NCBI GenBank assembly: GCA_029287535.1 | Contig: JARFQY010000375.1 | Location: 1-35,547, forward strand | Origin: Filomicrobium sp. | Lineage (GTDB): Bacteria > Pseudomonadota > Alphaproteobacteria > Rhizobiales > Hyphomicrobiaceae | Length of the DNA stretch: 35,547 nt | Direction: 5' to 3' | Part shown: one piece after another, positions 26,117-34,580 of the stretch | How positions within the stretch are numbered: the stretch's first letter is position 1 | Layout: each line of letters opens with the position of its first letter | The notes under the pieces: model-generated | Databases searched by the model: none | What the model was told of the DNA's origin: nothing | Seen by the model: the letters and a program-made list of their open reading frames with translations, nothing else | Made by a program: the position numbers and the translations under genes

Positions 26117-26398
26117 GACGAAGTCCCTTGATCGAATTGCTCTTGTCGAGGCAGGCCTGACTGGCCCGTTGCTGGCACCGTGGGCGTCAAATGTGCTACG
26201 TCCCGTCGGCGACCCTCGATTTTCATGGAAAATTGGTTCGCGCACTCGCCGCAGAGATCAGGTGAACGTCGAAAAACCGTATACTAGTGGACCGACAATT
26301 GCGGCAATTATCGTTCGCTGCGATTTCCAAACCGTTTCAATAAGGAGAAGCGGAAGGCCGGCTGGCGCTGCCGGCCAGTCAAACCGACATGAGATGAT

Positions 26399-26587
26399 AT
26401 GCAATCAGCCCTCTATTACCTGACGACAATCGCCACCCTTGCTGTCCTCGTGGTGCTCTGCATGGGCCTTTATACGCTTCTAGCCCGCCCAAACCCGAAT
26501 TTAAGCCAGCAGCTGATGCGCTGGCGGGTCGGCCTTCAGTTCCTCGCGATTCTGCTCATTATGGGTTACGTCCTGTTCAGCCGCTGA
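26399..26587 (+). CDS. Twin transmembrane protein, HIG1-like
   Basis: This 62-residue protein has two membrane helices (about 5-29 and 42-60). The connecting loop has LSQQLMRWRVGLQFLAI, which resembles the R-x-R-V-x-x-Q core of HIG1-domain proteins that associate with respiratory complexes in mitochondria and alphaproteobacteria. The start ATG at 26399 has only a weak ribosome binding site. It lies 33 bases before the adenosyltransferase gene. The pairing of this small protein with pduO-type and etf genes is familiar from other alphaproteobacteria. Confidence 0.8.
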   Translation: MQSALYYLTTIATLAVLVVLCMGLYTLLARPNPNLSQQLMRWRVGLQFLAILLIMGYVLFSR

Positions 26588-26620
26588 GCCCATTATTCGT
26601 GTGCCAAGGAGCCTAATGCC

Positions 26621-27202
26621 ATGGTTAAGCTCAATAAAATCTACACTCGGACCGGTGATAAAGGGACGACGGGCCTGGGTACCGGCGAACGCGTCGTCAA
26701 GTTCCACCTTCGCATTTCCGCCTATGGCACCGTCGACGAGGCGAACTCTGTAATAGGCCTTGTCCGCTTGCATTTGACCGATGAGGACAAGGTTGTCGAC
26801 GAGATTCTCGGTCGTATCCAAAACGATCTGTTTGACCTCGGAGCGGACCTTTGCACGCCCGACCGCGGCGAGGAACTCCCCTATGAACCTTTGCGCGTCA
26901 CAGAGGAGCAGGTGGAGCGACTGGAGCGCGAAATCGATGAACTGAATGCCGATTTGCAGCCGCTGAACTCATTTGTTTTGCCCGGCGGCTCCGCAGCGTC
27001 GGCCTACTTGCATCTTGCACGGACGGTCAGTCGCCGTGCCGAGCGGTGTATGACCGAACTGGCCGACCTTGCCGACGAGCCCGTCAGCGACGCGGCGATC
27101 AAATATATCAACCGTCTGTCAGATTTGCTGTTCGTTGCTGGACGCTACACAAACGGCCGCGGTTCCGGCGACGTGCTTTGGGTGCCAGGCGCCAATCGCT
27201 GA
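26621..27202 (+). CDS. Cob(I)yrinic acid a,c-diamide adenosyltransferase, PduO type
   Basis: This 193-residue enzyme transfers adenosyl from ATP to cob(I)alamin to make coenzyme B12. Family motifs are in order: KIYTRTGDKGTTGL (ATP-binding N-terminus), RISAYGTVDEANSVIGL, FVLPGGSAASAYLHLARTV, RRAER and the C-terminal NRLSDLLFVAGRYTN. It is of the PduO/MMAB trimeric type rather than CobA/BtuR. Length is typical. A Shine-Dalgarno AAGGAG precedes the ATG. No B12 biosynthesis genes or riboswitch are visible in the window, so the cobalamin may be imported or made by genes elsewhere. Confidence 0.93.
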   Translation: MVKLNKIYTRTGDKGTTGLGTGERVVKFHLRISAYGTVDEANSVIGLVRLHLTDEDKVVDEILGRIQNDLFDLGADLCTPDRGEELPYEPLRVTEEQVERLEREIDELNADLQPLNSFVLPGGSAASAYLHLARTVSRRAERCMTELADLADEPVSDAAIKYINRLSDLLFVAGRYTNGRGSGDVLWVPGANR

Positions 27203-27330
27203 TCTGCACCACCTCGAGTGCAAACGGCCCGTCGCGGCATAGTCGGTATATTGACAATCCAAGCTGCGCCCTCGACAAGGTGTGAAGAGGCGATCGACCG
27301 GCCGTTGCGGGTTCGCCTCGGGCGAAGTGT

Positions 27331-27335
27331 GGAGG
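27331..27335 (+). promoter_or_regulatory. Ribosome binding site deciding the rhomboid TTG start
   Basis: GGAGG ends eight bases before TTG 27344, the ideal spacing, but only two bases before GTG 27338. The TTG gives an N-terminus MFIPVHDDNPLK like other alphaproteobacterial rhomboids, so TTG is preferred. Confidence 0.7.
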
Positions 27336-27343
27336 CCGTGCTC

Positions 27344-28051
27344 TTGTTCATCCCTGTGCATGATGACAACCCACTGAAATCAATACCATTTCAGTATGTG
27401 ACGGTAACTCTGATCGCGATCAATGTCGGTGTTTTTGTATTCACCGCGATGGGCATAGACCCGGCGTTGGTCTCAAGCTTTGCGGTACGTCCCAACGAGC
27501 TGTTTTTGGTCAACGTTGTCGGTGGTTCTGCCCCGGTCAGCAACGATCTGATCGCCGTTCCGGAAGCCTACACTCTCGTCTCGTACATGTTTTTCCACGG
27601 CGACATCTGGCACCTTGTGGGCAACATGCTTTTCTTGTGGGTCTTTGGCGATAACGTCGAGGATGCGGTCGGCCATATAAAGTTCCTCTTCTTCTATCTG
27701 GCCTGCGGTATCTTTGCCGCCTTGGTCCACGCCTACGCCGTTTCGGGCACGCCGATGTCAGGTGTGCCACTGATCGGCGCCAGCGGCGCCGTCGCCGGTG
27801 TTATTTCCGCTTACCTCATGCTGCATCCTCGGGTCCGCGTTTGGGTGCTGGCGCTCAAGGTCATCCCGATGCAGATTTCCGCGGCGCTTGTCCTTGGATT
27901 GTGGGTGCTGACCCAGGTCGTCATGGTCTTGATGCCGCAAGTTGGCCCGGTGGCCTGGTGGGCGCATATCGGCGGTCTTGTGGCCGGAGCGGTGTTGATT
28001 TTGTTCCTCAAACGACCCGGAGTGCCGCTGTTCGACCGCGGGCTCGCTTAA
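27344..28051 (+). CDS. Rhomboid-family intramembrane serine protease
   Basis: This 235-residue integral membrane protease has about six helices. The HGDIWHLVGNMLFLWVFGDN segment carries the family histidine and asparagine. The catalytic serine is in IGASGAVAGVISAYLML, and the catalytic histidine in AHIGGLVAGA of the last helix. Substrates are unknown. The start is TTG at 27344 as argued from the GGAGG. A longer open frame back to 27218 has no family-like residues. It follows the adenosyltransferase by 141 bases. Confidence 0.9.
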   Translation: MFIPVHDDNPLKSIPFQYVTVTLIAINVGVFVFTAMGIDPALVSSFAVRPNELFLVNVVGGSAPVSNDLIAVPEAYTLVSYMFFHGDIWHLVGNMLFLWVFGDNVEDAVGHIKFLFFYLACGIFAALVHAYAVSGTPMSGVPLIGASGAVAGVISAYLMLHPRVRVWVLALKVIPMQISAALVLGLWVLTQVVMVLMPQVGPVAWWAHIGGLVAGAVLILFLKRPGVPLFDRGLA

Positions 28052-28397
28052 CGCCGGCCAGCCGCCCGGTAGGTGCCCGAATACATCTCGCGGGCAGCCG
28101 CGCATTGCACCTGCTGCCATGTCGCCCATTCTCTATATGCAACCTATTCTTCCGGGCGCATTGACGTTCATCAGCCAGACAATTAGGCTCGGATTTCGCA
28201 ATTGCGAAGGCCCGCAGAGGGTTTAGCTCTTGGGCATAGTTGCGCAAGGGCCATACATGGTGTTGATCACCGGAGCGGTCGGCGAATACAAGAGTTTCTC
28301 ACCTGACGATTTGACACCCTGGGCTGTGTCACGTCGTCCAATACGGAATCGTCAAGAAGGCCGTAAAGCAAACAGCACAGCGGAGTACTAAAGGCGG
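28052..28397 (+). other. Non-coding interval before etfB
   Basis: These 346 bases hold no gene I can support. They contain a perfect 14-base palindrome at 28195-28208. A TTGACG box at 28161 has a poor TTAGGC at 16 bases spacing, and a TTGACA at 28311 lacks a good -10 partner. It probably contains the promoter of the etfBA-hbd operon. Confidence 0.45.
28195..28208. promoter_or_regulatory. 14-bp perfect palindrome upstream of etfB, possible operator
   Basis: TTCGCAATTGCGAA is self-complementary throughout and lies 190 bases before the etfB start. It just follows a weak TTGACG/TTAGGC pair, where a dimeric repressor could bind. I do not recognise the regulator. Confidence 0.35.
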
Positions 28398-29147
28398 ATG
28401 AAAATACTCGTGCCGGTCAAGCGAGTGGTCGACTACAATGTCAAAATCCGAGTGAAATCAGATGGCTCGGGCGTCGAGCTTGCGAACGTCAAGATGTCGA
28501 TGAACCCTTTTGATGAAATCGCCGTTGAGGAGGCCGTCCGCATCAAGGAGCGCGGCGCTGCCACCGAGGTCGTTGCCGTCACGATAGGGCCTGCAAAGGC
28601 CCAGGACTCGCTGCGCACCGCTCAGGCGATCGGCGCCGATAGAGCCATTCATATCGAGACCGACGTTGTTGTTGAGCCCTTGGGTGTCGCCAAGCTCTTG
28701 AAGGCCGTCGCCGAGGAAGAAAAGCCGGACATCGTCATTATGGGCAAACAGGCCATCGACGATGATTGCAATCAAACCGGGCAGATGCTCGCCGCCCTGC
28801 TGGGTTGGCCGCAAGGCACGTTTGCTTCCAAGATAGAATTCGCCGATGGCAAGGCGCTCGTCACACGGGAAATCGACGGTGGACTGGAGACCTTGTCGCT
28901 GGTCATGCCCGCCGTGGTGACGACTGATCTGCGGCTCAATGAGCCCCGCTACCCGTCGTTACCCAACATTATGAAGGCGAAGAAGAAGCCACTCGATAAG
29001 AAGACCCCTGACGATTATGGAGTCGACGTCACGCCCCGACTGGAAGTGTTGAAGACCTCCGAGCCGGCGACGCGTGAGGCAGGCATCATGGTCGAGAGCG
29101 TTGGAGAGCTTGTCGACAAACTCAAAAACGAGGCGGGGGTGATCTGA
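28398..29147 (+). CDS. etfB: Electron transfer flavoprotein subunit beta
   Basis: This 249-residue subunit binds AMP and, with EtfA, carries electrons from acyl-CoA and other flavin dehydrogenases to ETF-quinone oxidoreductase. It begins [20 protein letters not shown], has [18 protein letters not shown] and [24 protein letters not shown]. The C-terminal signature is [20 protein letters not shown] followed by [14 protein letters not shown]. Length is typical. Its TGA overlaps the etfA ATG by one base, so the two subunits are translationally linked. Confidence 0.97.
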   Translation: MKILVPVKRVVDYNVKIRVKSDGSGVELANVKMSMNPFDEIAVEEAVRIKERGAATEVVAVTIGPAKAQDSLRTAQAIGADRAIHIETDVVVEPLGVAKLLKAVAEEEKPDIVIMGKQAIDDDCNQTGQMLAALLGWPQGTFASKIEFADGKALVTREIDGGLETLSLVMPAVVTTDLRLNEPRYPSLPNIMKAKKKPLDKKTPDDYGVDVTPRLEVLKTSEPATREAGIMVESVGELVDKLKNEAGVI

Positions 29148-30091
29148 TGGCGGTTCTTCTGCTTGCCGAACACAATAACAAGGTCCTCAACGACGCGACC
29201 GCCAAGGCGATGTCTGCGGCCTCACAACTTGGGTCCGACGTTCATGTGCTTGTTGCCGGGTCCGAGTGCGGCGCCGTGGCCGAGACCGCCGCCAAGCTCG
29301 ATGGTGCGTCCAAGGTCCTGCTCGCCGATGCACCACACCTCGACCATGCGCTAGCTGAAGAGTTGGCCGCCCTGATTGTGCCGCTGATGGCCAATTACGA
29401 CGCGCTGGTCGCGCCGGCGACCGCCAACGGGAAGAACATACTGCCGCGCGCGGCGGCGTTGCTGGATGTCATGCAGGTGTCCGACATTACATCGGTCGTA
29501 GCTCCCGACACGTTTGAGCGGCCGATCTACGCGGGCAATGCTGTGCAGACGGTCAAGTGCTCCCAACCCAAAAAGGTGATCACAGTACGCACCGCGGCGT
29601 TCAAGGCGGCCGAGTCGACGGGCGCGGCGACCGTGGAAACAATTGAGTCCTCTGCGCCGTTGGCCAAATCAGCCTTCGAGAGCGCCGAGCTGACGCAATC
29701 CGATCGCCCCGAACTTGCGTCCGCCAAGATCATTGTCTCAGGCGGGCGTGGCGTTGGGTCTGGCGAAAACTTCGAGAAGCTCATTGAACCCGTCGCCGAT
29801 GTGCTGGGCGCGGCGGTTGGCGCCAGTCGCGCTGCCGTTGACGCCGGTTATGTGCCCAACGATATGCAGGTCGGCCAGACCGGCAAGGTTGTCGCCCCTG
29901 ATCTCTATATTGCTGTCGGTATATCAGGTGCGATCCAGCACTTGGCCGGAATGAAGGATTCCAAGATTATCGTCGCCATCAACAAGGATTCGGAGGCGGC
30001 GATTTTTCAGGTTGCTGACTATGGCTTGGTCGCGGATTTGTTTGAGGCCATGCCGGCGCTTGAGACCGAATTAAGAAATCTGAAGAGCTAG
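29147..30091 (+). CDS. etfA: Electron transfer flavoprotein subunit alpha
   Basis: This 314-residue FAD-binding subunit of ETF has a divergent N-terminal domain ([20 protein letters not shown]) and a conserved C-terminal FAD domain. It shows [40 protein letters not shown], the signature [16 protein letters not shown] and [19 protein letters not shown]. The start overlaps the etfB stop. It is followed 43 bases later by the 3-hydroxybutyryl-CoA dehydrogenase gene, consistent with fatty-acid or butanoate oxidation. Confidence 0.97.
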   Translation: MAVLLLAEHNNKVLNDATAKAMSAASQLGSDVHVLVAGSECGAVAETAAKLDGASKVLLADAPHLDHALAEELAALIVPLMANYDALVAPATANGKNILPRAAALLDVMQVSDITSVVAPDTFERPIYAGNAVQTVKCSQPKKVITVRTAAFKAAESTGAATVETIESSAPLAKSAFESAELTQSDRPELASAKIIVSGGRGVGSGENFEKLIEPVADVLGAAVGASRAAVDAGYVPNDMQVGQTGKVVAPDLYIAVGISGAIQHLAGMKDSKIIVAINKDSEAAIFQVADYGLVADLFEAMPALETELRNLKS

Positions 30092-30134
30092 CCACGATGG
30101 ACAATCGCGAGCCTCACCAAGGGAGCCTGCCTGA

Positions 30135-31070
30135 ATGGATATCCCCGTAATGCCCGAACCAAACTCAGGGCCCGACGCGGGTAGCGCCAACGCGGCCTCT
30201 ATTCGTTTAGTCGGTATCATCGGCGCCGGACAGATGGGCAACGGTATCGCCCACGTCGCTTCGCTCGCCAATTACGATGTTCTCCTCAACGATCTGTCGT
30301 CCGAGGCCTACGATAAGGCCATGAAGACGATTTCGCGGAACATGGACCGGCAGGTTGCCAAGGGCGTGATCAGCGAAGACGCCAAGAGCGAGGCTCTTGA
30401 GCGGATTTCATTCGCCGAAAACTTTGGCAGCCTCGGCAATTGCGACATGGTAATCGAAGCGGCGGTTGAGGACGAAAGCATTAAGCGCAACATCTTCACC
30501 GCGCTGTGCAAAGAGATAAAGCCCGAGACCATCATCGCCACCAATACGTCGTCGATCTCCGTCACCCGTCTGGCGTCGATAACCGACCGGCCTGACCGGT
30601 TCATCGGCATGCACTTCATGAATCCGGTGCCGTTGATGGAGCTTGTTGAGCTGATCCGCGGTATCGCGACCGAGGACGACACCTTCGAAACAAGCCGTAC
30701 TTTTGTTCATTCTCTGGGTAAGACGACGGCGGTATCGGAGGACTTTCCCGCCTTCATCGTCAACCGCATTCTGCTGCCGATGATCAATGAGGCGGTCTAC
30801 ACGCTGTATGAGGGCGTGGGCACGGTGGAGTCGATTGACAAGGCCATGAAGCTTGGGGCCAACCATCCGATGGGCCCGCTCGAGCTTGCCGACTTCATCG
30901 GGCTCGATACCTGTCTTTCGGTCATGCAGGTCCTCTATGAAGGCCTTGCCGATTCCAAGTATCGTCCTTGCCCGCTGTTGGTGAAGTATGTTGAGGCAGG
31001 TTGGCTCGGCCGAAAGACGCAGCGCGGATTCTACGACTACCGCGGCGAGGTTCCCGTTCCGACCCGATAA
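30135..31070 (+). CDS. 3-hydroxybutyryl-CoA dehydrogenase
   Basis: This 311-residue NAD(P)-dependent enzyme interconverts 3-hydroxybutyryl-CoA and acetoacetyl-CoA. The nucleotide fold is GIIGAGQMGNGIAHVAS (about 28-44). Catalytic and substrate residues are seen in ATNTSSISVT, GMHFMNPVPLMELVE (catalytic His), FIVNRILLPMINEAV and GANHPMGPLELADFIGLD. An extra, acidic, roughly 23-residue N-terminal tail precedes the fold. The ATG has GGGAG at good spacing. It ends the etfBA operon and is followed by a clear terminator. Confidence 0.94.
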   Translation: MDIPVMPEPNSGPDAGSANAASIRLVGIIGAGQMGNGIAHVASLANYDVLLNDLSSEAYDKAMKTISRNMDRQVAKGVISEDAKSEALERISFAENFGSLGNCDMVIEAAVEDESIKRNIFTALCKEIKPETIIATNTSSISVTRLASITDRPDRFIGMHFMNPVPLMELVELIRGIATEDDTFETSRTFVHSLGKTTAVSEDFPAFIVNRILLPMINEAVYTLYEGVGTVESIDKAMKLGANHPMGPLELADFIGLDTCLSVMQVLYEGLADSKYRPCPLLVKYVEAGWLGRKTQRGFYDYRGEVPVPTR

Positions 31071-31097
31071 TCGGCGACGGTACCACGGCAGATGAAC

Positions 31098-31127
31098 GGG
31101 CGGCATCTGCCGCCCCTTTTTGTTTTT
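31098..31127 (+). terminator. Rho-independent terminator after the etfBA-hbd operon
   Basis: GGGCGGCA (31098-31105) pairs with TGCCGCCC (31108-31115), followed by CTTTTTGTTTTT. This is a strong stem with a T-tract, 27 bases after the dehydrogenase stop and 12 bases before the SDR ATG. Confidence 0.9.
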
Positions 31128-31138
31128 AGGAATAAGAT

Positions 31139-31897
31139 ATGGCTGATTCATCCAGGGTAGCGGTTGTCACGGGCGCTGGAAGCGGCATCGGGCGTGCTGT
31201 GGCTCTGGCGTTGCAGGGCGATGGCTACAGCGTCGTCCTTGCCGGCCGTCACCGTTCCAAATTGGAAGCGACCATCGCCCAGGCCAAGTCTGGTGGCGGC
31301 GAAATGCGTGCGGTTCCAACCGATGTCTCCGACCCCCTTGCCGTGAAAGCGCTGTTCCACGCCGCCGATCAGGCCTACGGACGCGTTGACGTCCTTTTCA
31401 ACAATGCCGGCGTAAGTGCGCCGCCAAAGCCGATGGAGGAGGTGACGCCCGAAGAGTGGCGCAAGGTGGTCAACGTCAATTTGACCGGTGTCTTCTTGTG
31501 TTGTCAGGAGGCGATCCGGTTGATGAAGGCGCAAGACCCGCAGGGCGGCCGCATCATCAATAATGGTTCGATTTCAGCGCACTCTCCACGCCCCATGTCG
31601 GCACCTTACACGTCGACAAAGCACGCCATTACAGGACTCACCAAGTCGATCGCGCTCGATGGACGCGCCTACAACATCGCCTGTTCGCAAATCGACGTTG
31701 GCAACGCCGCAACCGAAATGACCGAGTCCTTTCCGAAGGGAATTCTGCAGCCGGACGGGGAGACCAGGCCCGAACCGCTGATGGACGTGAACCACGTAGC
31801 TGGGGCGGTCCTCTATATGGCGAACCTGCCGTTGGAATCGAACGTCCTGAACATGACGATCAAAGCAACGACCATGCCCTTTGAGGGCCGCGGCTAG
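31139..31897 (+). CDS. Short-chain dehydrogenase/reductase (SDR)
   Basis: This 252-residue classical SDR has [11 protein letters not shown] (cofactor loop, about 11-21), NNAGV, the catalytic serine in [10 protein letters not shown] and [14 protein letters not shown] with the Tyr-x3-Lys pair. The substrate cannot be told. The terminator just upstream suggests its own promoter or only partial readthrough. AGGA lies seven bases before the ATG. It converges on the secreted-protein gene with only 21 bases between stops. Confidence 0.93.
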   Translation: MADSSRVAVVTGAGSGIGRAVALALQGDGYSVVLAGRHRSKLEATIAQAKSGGGEMRAVPTDVSDPLAVKALFHAADQAYGRVDVLFNNAGVSAPPKPMEEVTPEEWRKVVNVNLTGVFLCCQEAIRLMKAQDPQGGRIINNGSISAHSPRPMSAPYTSTKHAITGLTKSIALDGRAYNIACSQIDVGNAATEMTESFPKGILQPDGETRPEPLMDVNHVAGAVLYMANLPLESNVLNMTIKATTMPFEGRG

Positions 31898-31918
31898 GCT
31901 ATTGGCCGGGGCGGGGGA

Positions 31919-32362
31919 TTACTTTGACAGTTTTGCCGTTGCGCGCGACGAAACAGTCAGACGCGATAGACAATTCTCGACAACGTCCGAACCGCTGCGA
32001 CACTCGACGACGTCGTTGACAAGGAACGACCCGATCTCGTCGCATTTCACGTTGCCAAGTTCGAACAGCTTCACAATCCGTTTCTGCTTCCGAAGTGGCG
32101 CAAGGTCGACAAAGAAGCGCTGGTCAACAATGTCATCGGTGCGGAATAAAACGAGATCGAGCTTCAGTGTTTCGAACTCTGTGTCGGTTTCGTTGTTAAC
32201 CACAACGTAGATCCGGCAGCCGGTATCGATTGTTTCCAGCTTATTCAGCTCCACCGTGATTGGCGTGCTGTCCTCGGACTGGGCGCTTACCGCCGTTACC
32301 ATCCCCAGCGCAAGTGCAGCTGCGAGTGCTGCGGCAGCGACAATGCGAAGTTGCACGATCAT
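31919..32362 (-). CDS. Secreted cysteine-containing protein divergent from exbB
   Basis: This 147-residue protein has a clean signal peptide (about 1-28, ending VSAQ). The mature part carries a beta-rich segment TGCRIYVVVNNETDTEFETLKLDLVLF and four cysteines (TGCR, VKCDE, VECRS, ENCLS), consistent with two disulfides in the periplasm. I know a family of similar Tat- or Sec-signal proteins next to ExbBD-TonB genes in alphaproteobacteria but no function. ATG 32362 is chosen because the signal peptide follows directly and GGAGG lies about eleven bases upstream. The frame is open to 32665, but the extension reads as non-coding. Confidence 0.75.
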   Translation of the reverse strand: MIVQLRIVAAAALAAALALGMVTAVSAQSEDSTPITVELNKLETIDTGCRIYVVVNNETDTEFETLKLDLVLFRTDDIVDQRFFVDLAPLRKQKRIVKLFELGNVKCDEIGSFLVNDVVECRSGSDVVENCLSRLTVSSRATAKLSK

Positions 32363-32760
32363 TATGATATTACCCTCCCGGTTCGAGTTCTTCACTCCGA
32401 AATCCTCTCGTCGACCACTACTCTGCAGTTCCAGACCAAGCTCAATGCCGTTGCACCCATGTTCAGCCCCCTCGTTGCGATACCCCGGAGCGCACCGTTC
32501 CTGCAACATCCCTGTGTCAACACCCTTTAGAGAAAACAGCTTGTTGCAGAGACTCCACGCTGGGTGGTTATCCCGAAAAAAACGGGAAAAAGCGGAAGTG
32601 GCACGCCGCCACCAGACTCGATAGCCTTGGAATATGCGGACTGTGTGATCTAGATGCTTCCTCAATTACTGGCTGATTACATCGAATGCGCGGCACAATT
32701 GCGCGTTACTTTGTCTTCGCCTAGAACAACCCACCGGGGCCAAGGTGGCAGGAGTGAAAC
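32363..32760. other. Divergent regulatory interval between the secreted protein and exbB
   Basis: These 398 bases hold no gene I can support. A short stem TCCCG/CGGGA encloses seven A (32571-32587), and GTGGC/GCCAC forms another small hairpin near 32600. Promoters for both directions are expected here. I could not place them convincingly, and no Fur-box-like sequence was evident by eye. Confidence 0.4.
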
Positions 32761-33759
32761 GTGGCAGAACCAAATTCGTTCGTGGTTGCGCAGGCGACAG
32801 AGCCGGGCGGGACGGTAGTGGCGCCCGCTGAGCCCACGGCGGTAGTGGAGCAACCTGCCCAACCGGGGGAGGTTCAACCAGCGGTTCCTCCACTTGGCGA
32901 TACTGCGCCAGCTCAATCTACCACTGCGTCCGAGACCACAGCGCCGGTACAGGAGGGTGCGCAGCCTATCGCTGAGGTCGAAGTCGGCGCGCCCGGCCAG
33001 GCTGCACAGGCCGACGGGGCCTTACTGGATGGCGTTGCCGTAGATGCGCCACAACCCATAGAGTTTCTCGGTTACAACCTGCAACCAGGCTTGGAGCTGG
33101 TGGAAAAGGGCGGCCCTGTCGTCATGATCCTGCTCGCCATGTCGGTCATCGCCGTAACGGTGACTCTGGTGAAGCTGATCCAGTTCACCTGGTACCGCGT
33201 CGGTTCGACTTCCGCGTCCGAGAAAGCCATCAACCTTTGGATTGGCGGTCGGCATCAGGATGCCTACGCGGCGGCAAGCGGTTCGAGTGCGCCGACAGCC
33301 AACGTGGTCGCGCACGGTATGCGCGGGCTGTTGACGGGCGTCGACGAAGCAACCGTGCGCGAGGATGCGGAGCGCGTCGCCCTCGAACAGCTTTCAGGCC
33401 TCCGCTCCTATATGCGTGTTCTCGATGCGACCGTACAGATTGCGCCCCTTCTTGGCCTGTTCGGTACGGTTCTGGGCATGATTTCCGCATTCCAGGCACT
33501 GCAGAACGCGGGCTCCGAAGCTGATCCGACAGTTCTCGCTGGCGGCATTTGGGTCGCTCTTCTGACGACCGCCGTGGGCCTGGCGGTGGCGATTCCGATG
33601 GCCTTCGTCAACAGTTGGTTCGAAGGCAGGATTGAGCGCGAAAAAGAGAACATCGAAGGCGCGCTGACAAGCTTGTTCACCAAGCGGGCAACCGAGAGCT
33701 TGCGACCGGTCGCGGCTAATGACGAACCTGGCGAAAGGGTTGCCGATGCGGCTGAGTGA
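32761..33759 (+). CDS. exbB: MotA/TolQ/ExbB proton channel family protein
   Basis: This 332-residue inner-membrane channel subunit uses the proton gradient to drive TonB. A long Pro/Ala/Glu-rich N-terminal tail (about 1-115) is hydrophilic and lacks a signal peptide. It is followed by helix 1 (GPVVMILLAMSVIAVTVTLVKL), a cytoplasmic loop, helix 2 (QIAPLLGLFGTVLGMISAFQAL) and helix 3 (GGIWVALLTTAVGLAVAIPMAFV). The helix 2-3 region is the family signature. GTG 32761 is the first start after an in-frame TGA at 32755, with AGGAG at good spacing. Followed by two exbD genes and tonB, it belongs to a transport-energising complex. Confidence 0.9.
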   Translation: MAEPNSFVVAQATEPGGTVVAPAEPTAVVEQPAQPGEVQPAVPPLGDTAPAQSTTASETTAPVQEGAQPIAEVEVGAPGQAAQADGALLDGVAVDAPQPIEFLGYNLQPGLELVEKGGPVVMILLAMSVIAVTVTLVKLIQFTWYRVGSTSASEKAINLWIGGRHQDAYAAASGSSAPTANVVAHGMRGLLTGVDEATVREDAERVALEQLSGLRSYMRVLDATVQIAPLLGLFGTVLGMISAFQALQNAGSEADPTVLAGGIWVALLTTAVGLAVAIPMAFVNSWFEGRIEREKENIEGALTSLFTKRATESLRPVAANDEPGERVADAAE

Positions 33760-34132
33760 TTGGCAACGGCGGCGATCTTCAATTGGGCTGACCCCATTGA
33801 TTGATGTCGTCTTTTTGCTGCTGATTTTCTTTATGCTGGCGTCGACGTTTTTGAAGTTCTCCGCAGTTTCGATCTCAGGGGCCAGAAGCGGAGGTACTTC
33901 GGGCAATCTGAGTGAGATTGCCCTGATCCAGATTCGCGGCACTGAGGACATCCGAATAAATGGCAAGACCGTCGCTCTCAAAGGTGTCCTGCCGCAGATA
34001 GATGAACTGATCGCCAAGGGCGTCACACGAGCCGTGATCCAGCCCGCACAAAAGGCAACCGTGCAGGACTTGGTCAAGGTGCTGGAAGTTGCGAAGGCTT
34101 CCGAACTGAAAAGCGTTGTGGTCGTCCAATAA
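33746..34132 (+). CDS. exbD: ExbD/TolR family protein, first copy
   Basis: This 128-residue single-pass protein has the membrane helix LTPLIDVVFLLLIFFMLAST. The aspartate in LIDVVF is the conserved proton-carrying residue. A periplasmic domain (about 45-128) follows. ATG 33746 overlaps the exbB stop by 14 bases and has AAAGGG upstream. A longer open frame begins at 33719 but within exbB coding sequence. It is one of two dissimilar ExbD copies in tandem. Confidence 0.9.
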   Translation: MRLSDWQRRRSSIGLTPLIDVVFLLLIFFMLASTFLKFSAVSISGARSGGTSGNLSEIALIQIRGTEDIRINGKTVALKGVLPQIDELIAKGVTRAVIQPAQKATVQDLVKVLEVAKASELKSVVVVQ

Positions 34133-34172
34133 GTCGTTCGACCGGCCGCCGAGCAGGAGTGCATCGAAAGAA

Positions 34173-34574
34173 ATGCGTTTGCGGGCAACCCGACAGCGAA
34201 AGCAGCCAGCGGAAAACATGATTCCGCTGATCAATATTGTCTTTCTCATCCTTATCTTCTTCCTGGTCGCCAGTACGGTCCGCCCATTCAGCGACCGTGA
34301 CGTACGACTGGCCGACACATCCGAGTCAAAGGGCACGGGTGCTGGGACTCGTATGGCTGTGCTGCGCCGCGACGGTACGAAGTACCTAGGCGGCGAGCTT
34401 GTCTCGGAGAACGAGCTTCGCCAGCAGTTCAAAACCTGGGCAGCGCAACCCGAGCGCGGTGTCACGCTGGTCGCCGACCGCAATATGCCGGCGGCTCAGC
34501 TCGTCGGCGTCGTCACGCTTGCCAATGCCGCCGGTATCAAGAATGTGAAACTGCTCACTCGAAAGGCGCGATAG
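34173..34574 (+). CDS. exbD: ExbD/TolR family protein, second copy
   Basis: This 133-residue ExbD homologue has MIPLINIVFLILIFFLVAST. The position corresponding to the catalytic aspartate of the first copy is asparagine (LINIVF). ExbD copies that have lost this residue are likely structural partners that cannot relay protons alone. A periplasmic domain follows with VTLVADRNMPAAQLVGVV. AGGAG lies 13 bases before the ATG, a little far. It is 40 bases after the first copy and six bases before tonB. Confidence 0.88.
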   Translation: MRLRATRQRKQPAENMIPLINIVFLILIFFLVASTVRPFSDRDVRLADTSESKGTGAGTRMAVLRRDGTKYLGGELVSENELRQQFKTWAAQPERGVTLVADRNMPAAQLVGVVTLANAAGIKNVKLLTRKAR

Positions 34575-34580
34575 GCGATC

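Noticed and set aside
25143-26423. Plus-strand ORF (426 codons) opposite the EnvC gene
   Set aside because: Serine/arginine-rich composition typical of an antisense frame in a GC-rich gene. The minus-strand frame has a signal peptide, coiled coil and LytM domain.
32363-32665. 101-residue N-terminal extension of the secreted protein
   Set aside because: It would bury the signal peptide inside the protein, and the sequence lacks coding character.
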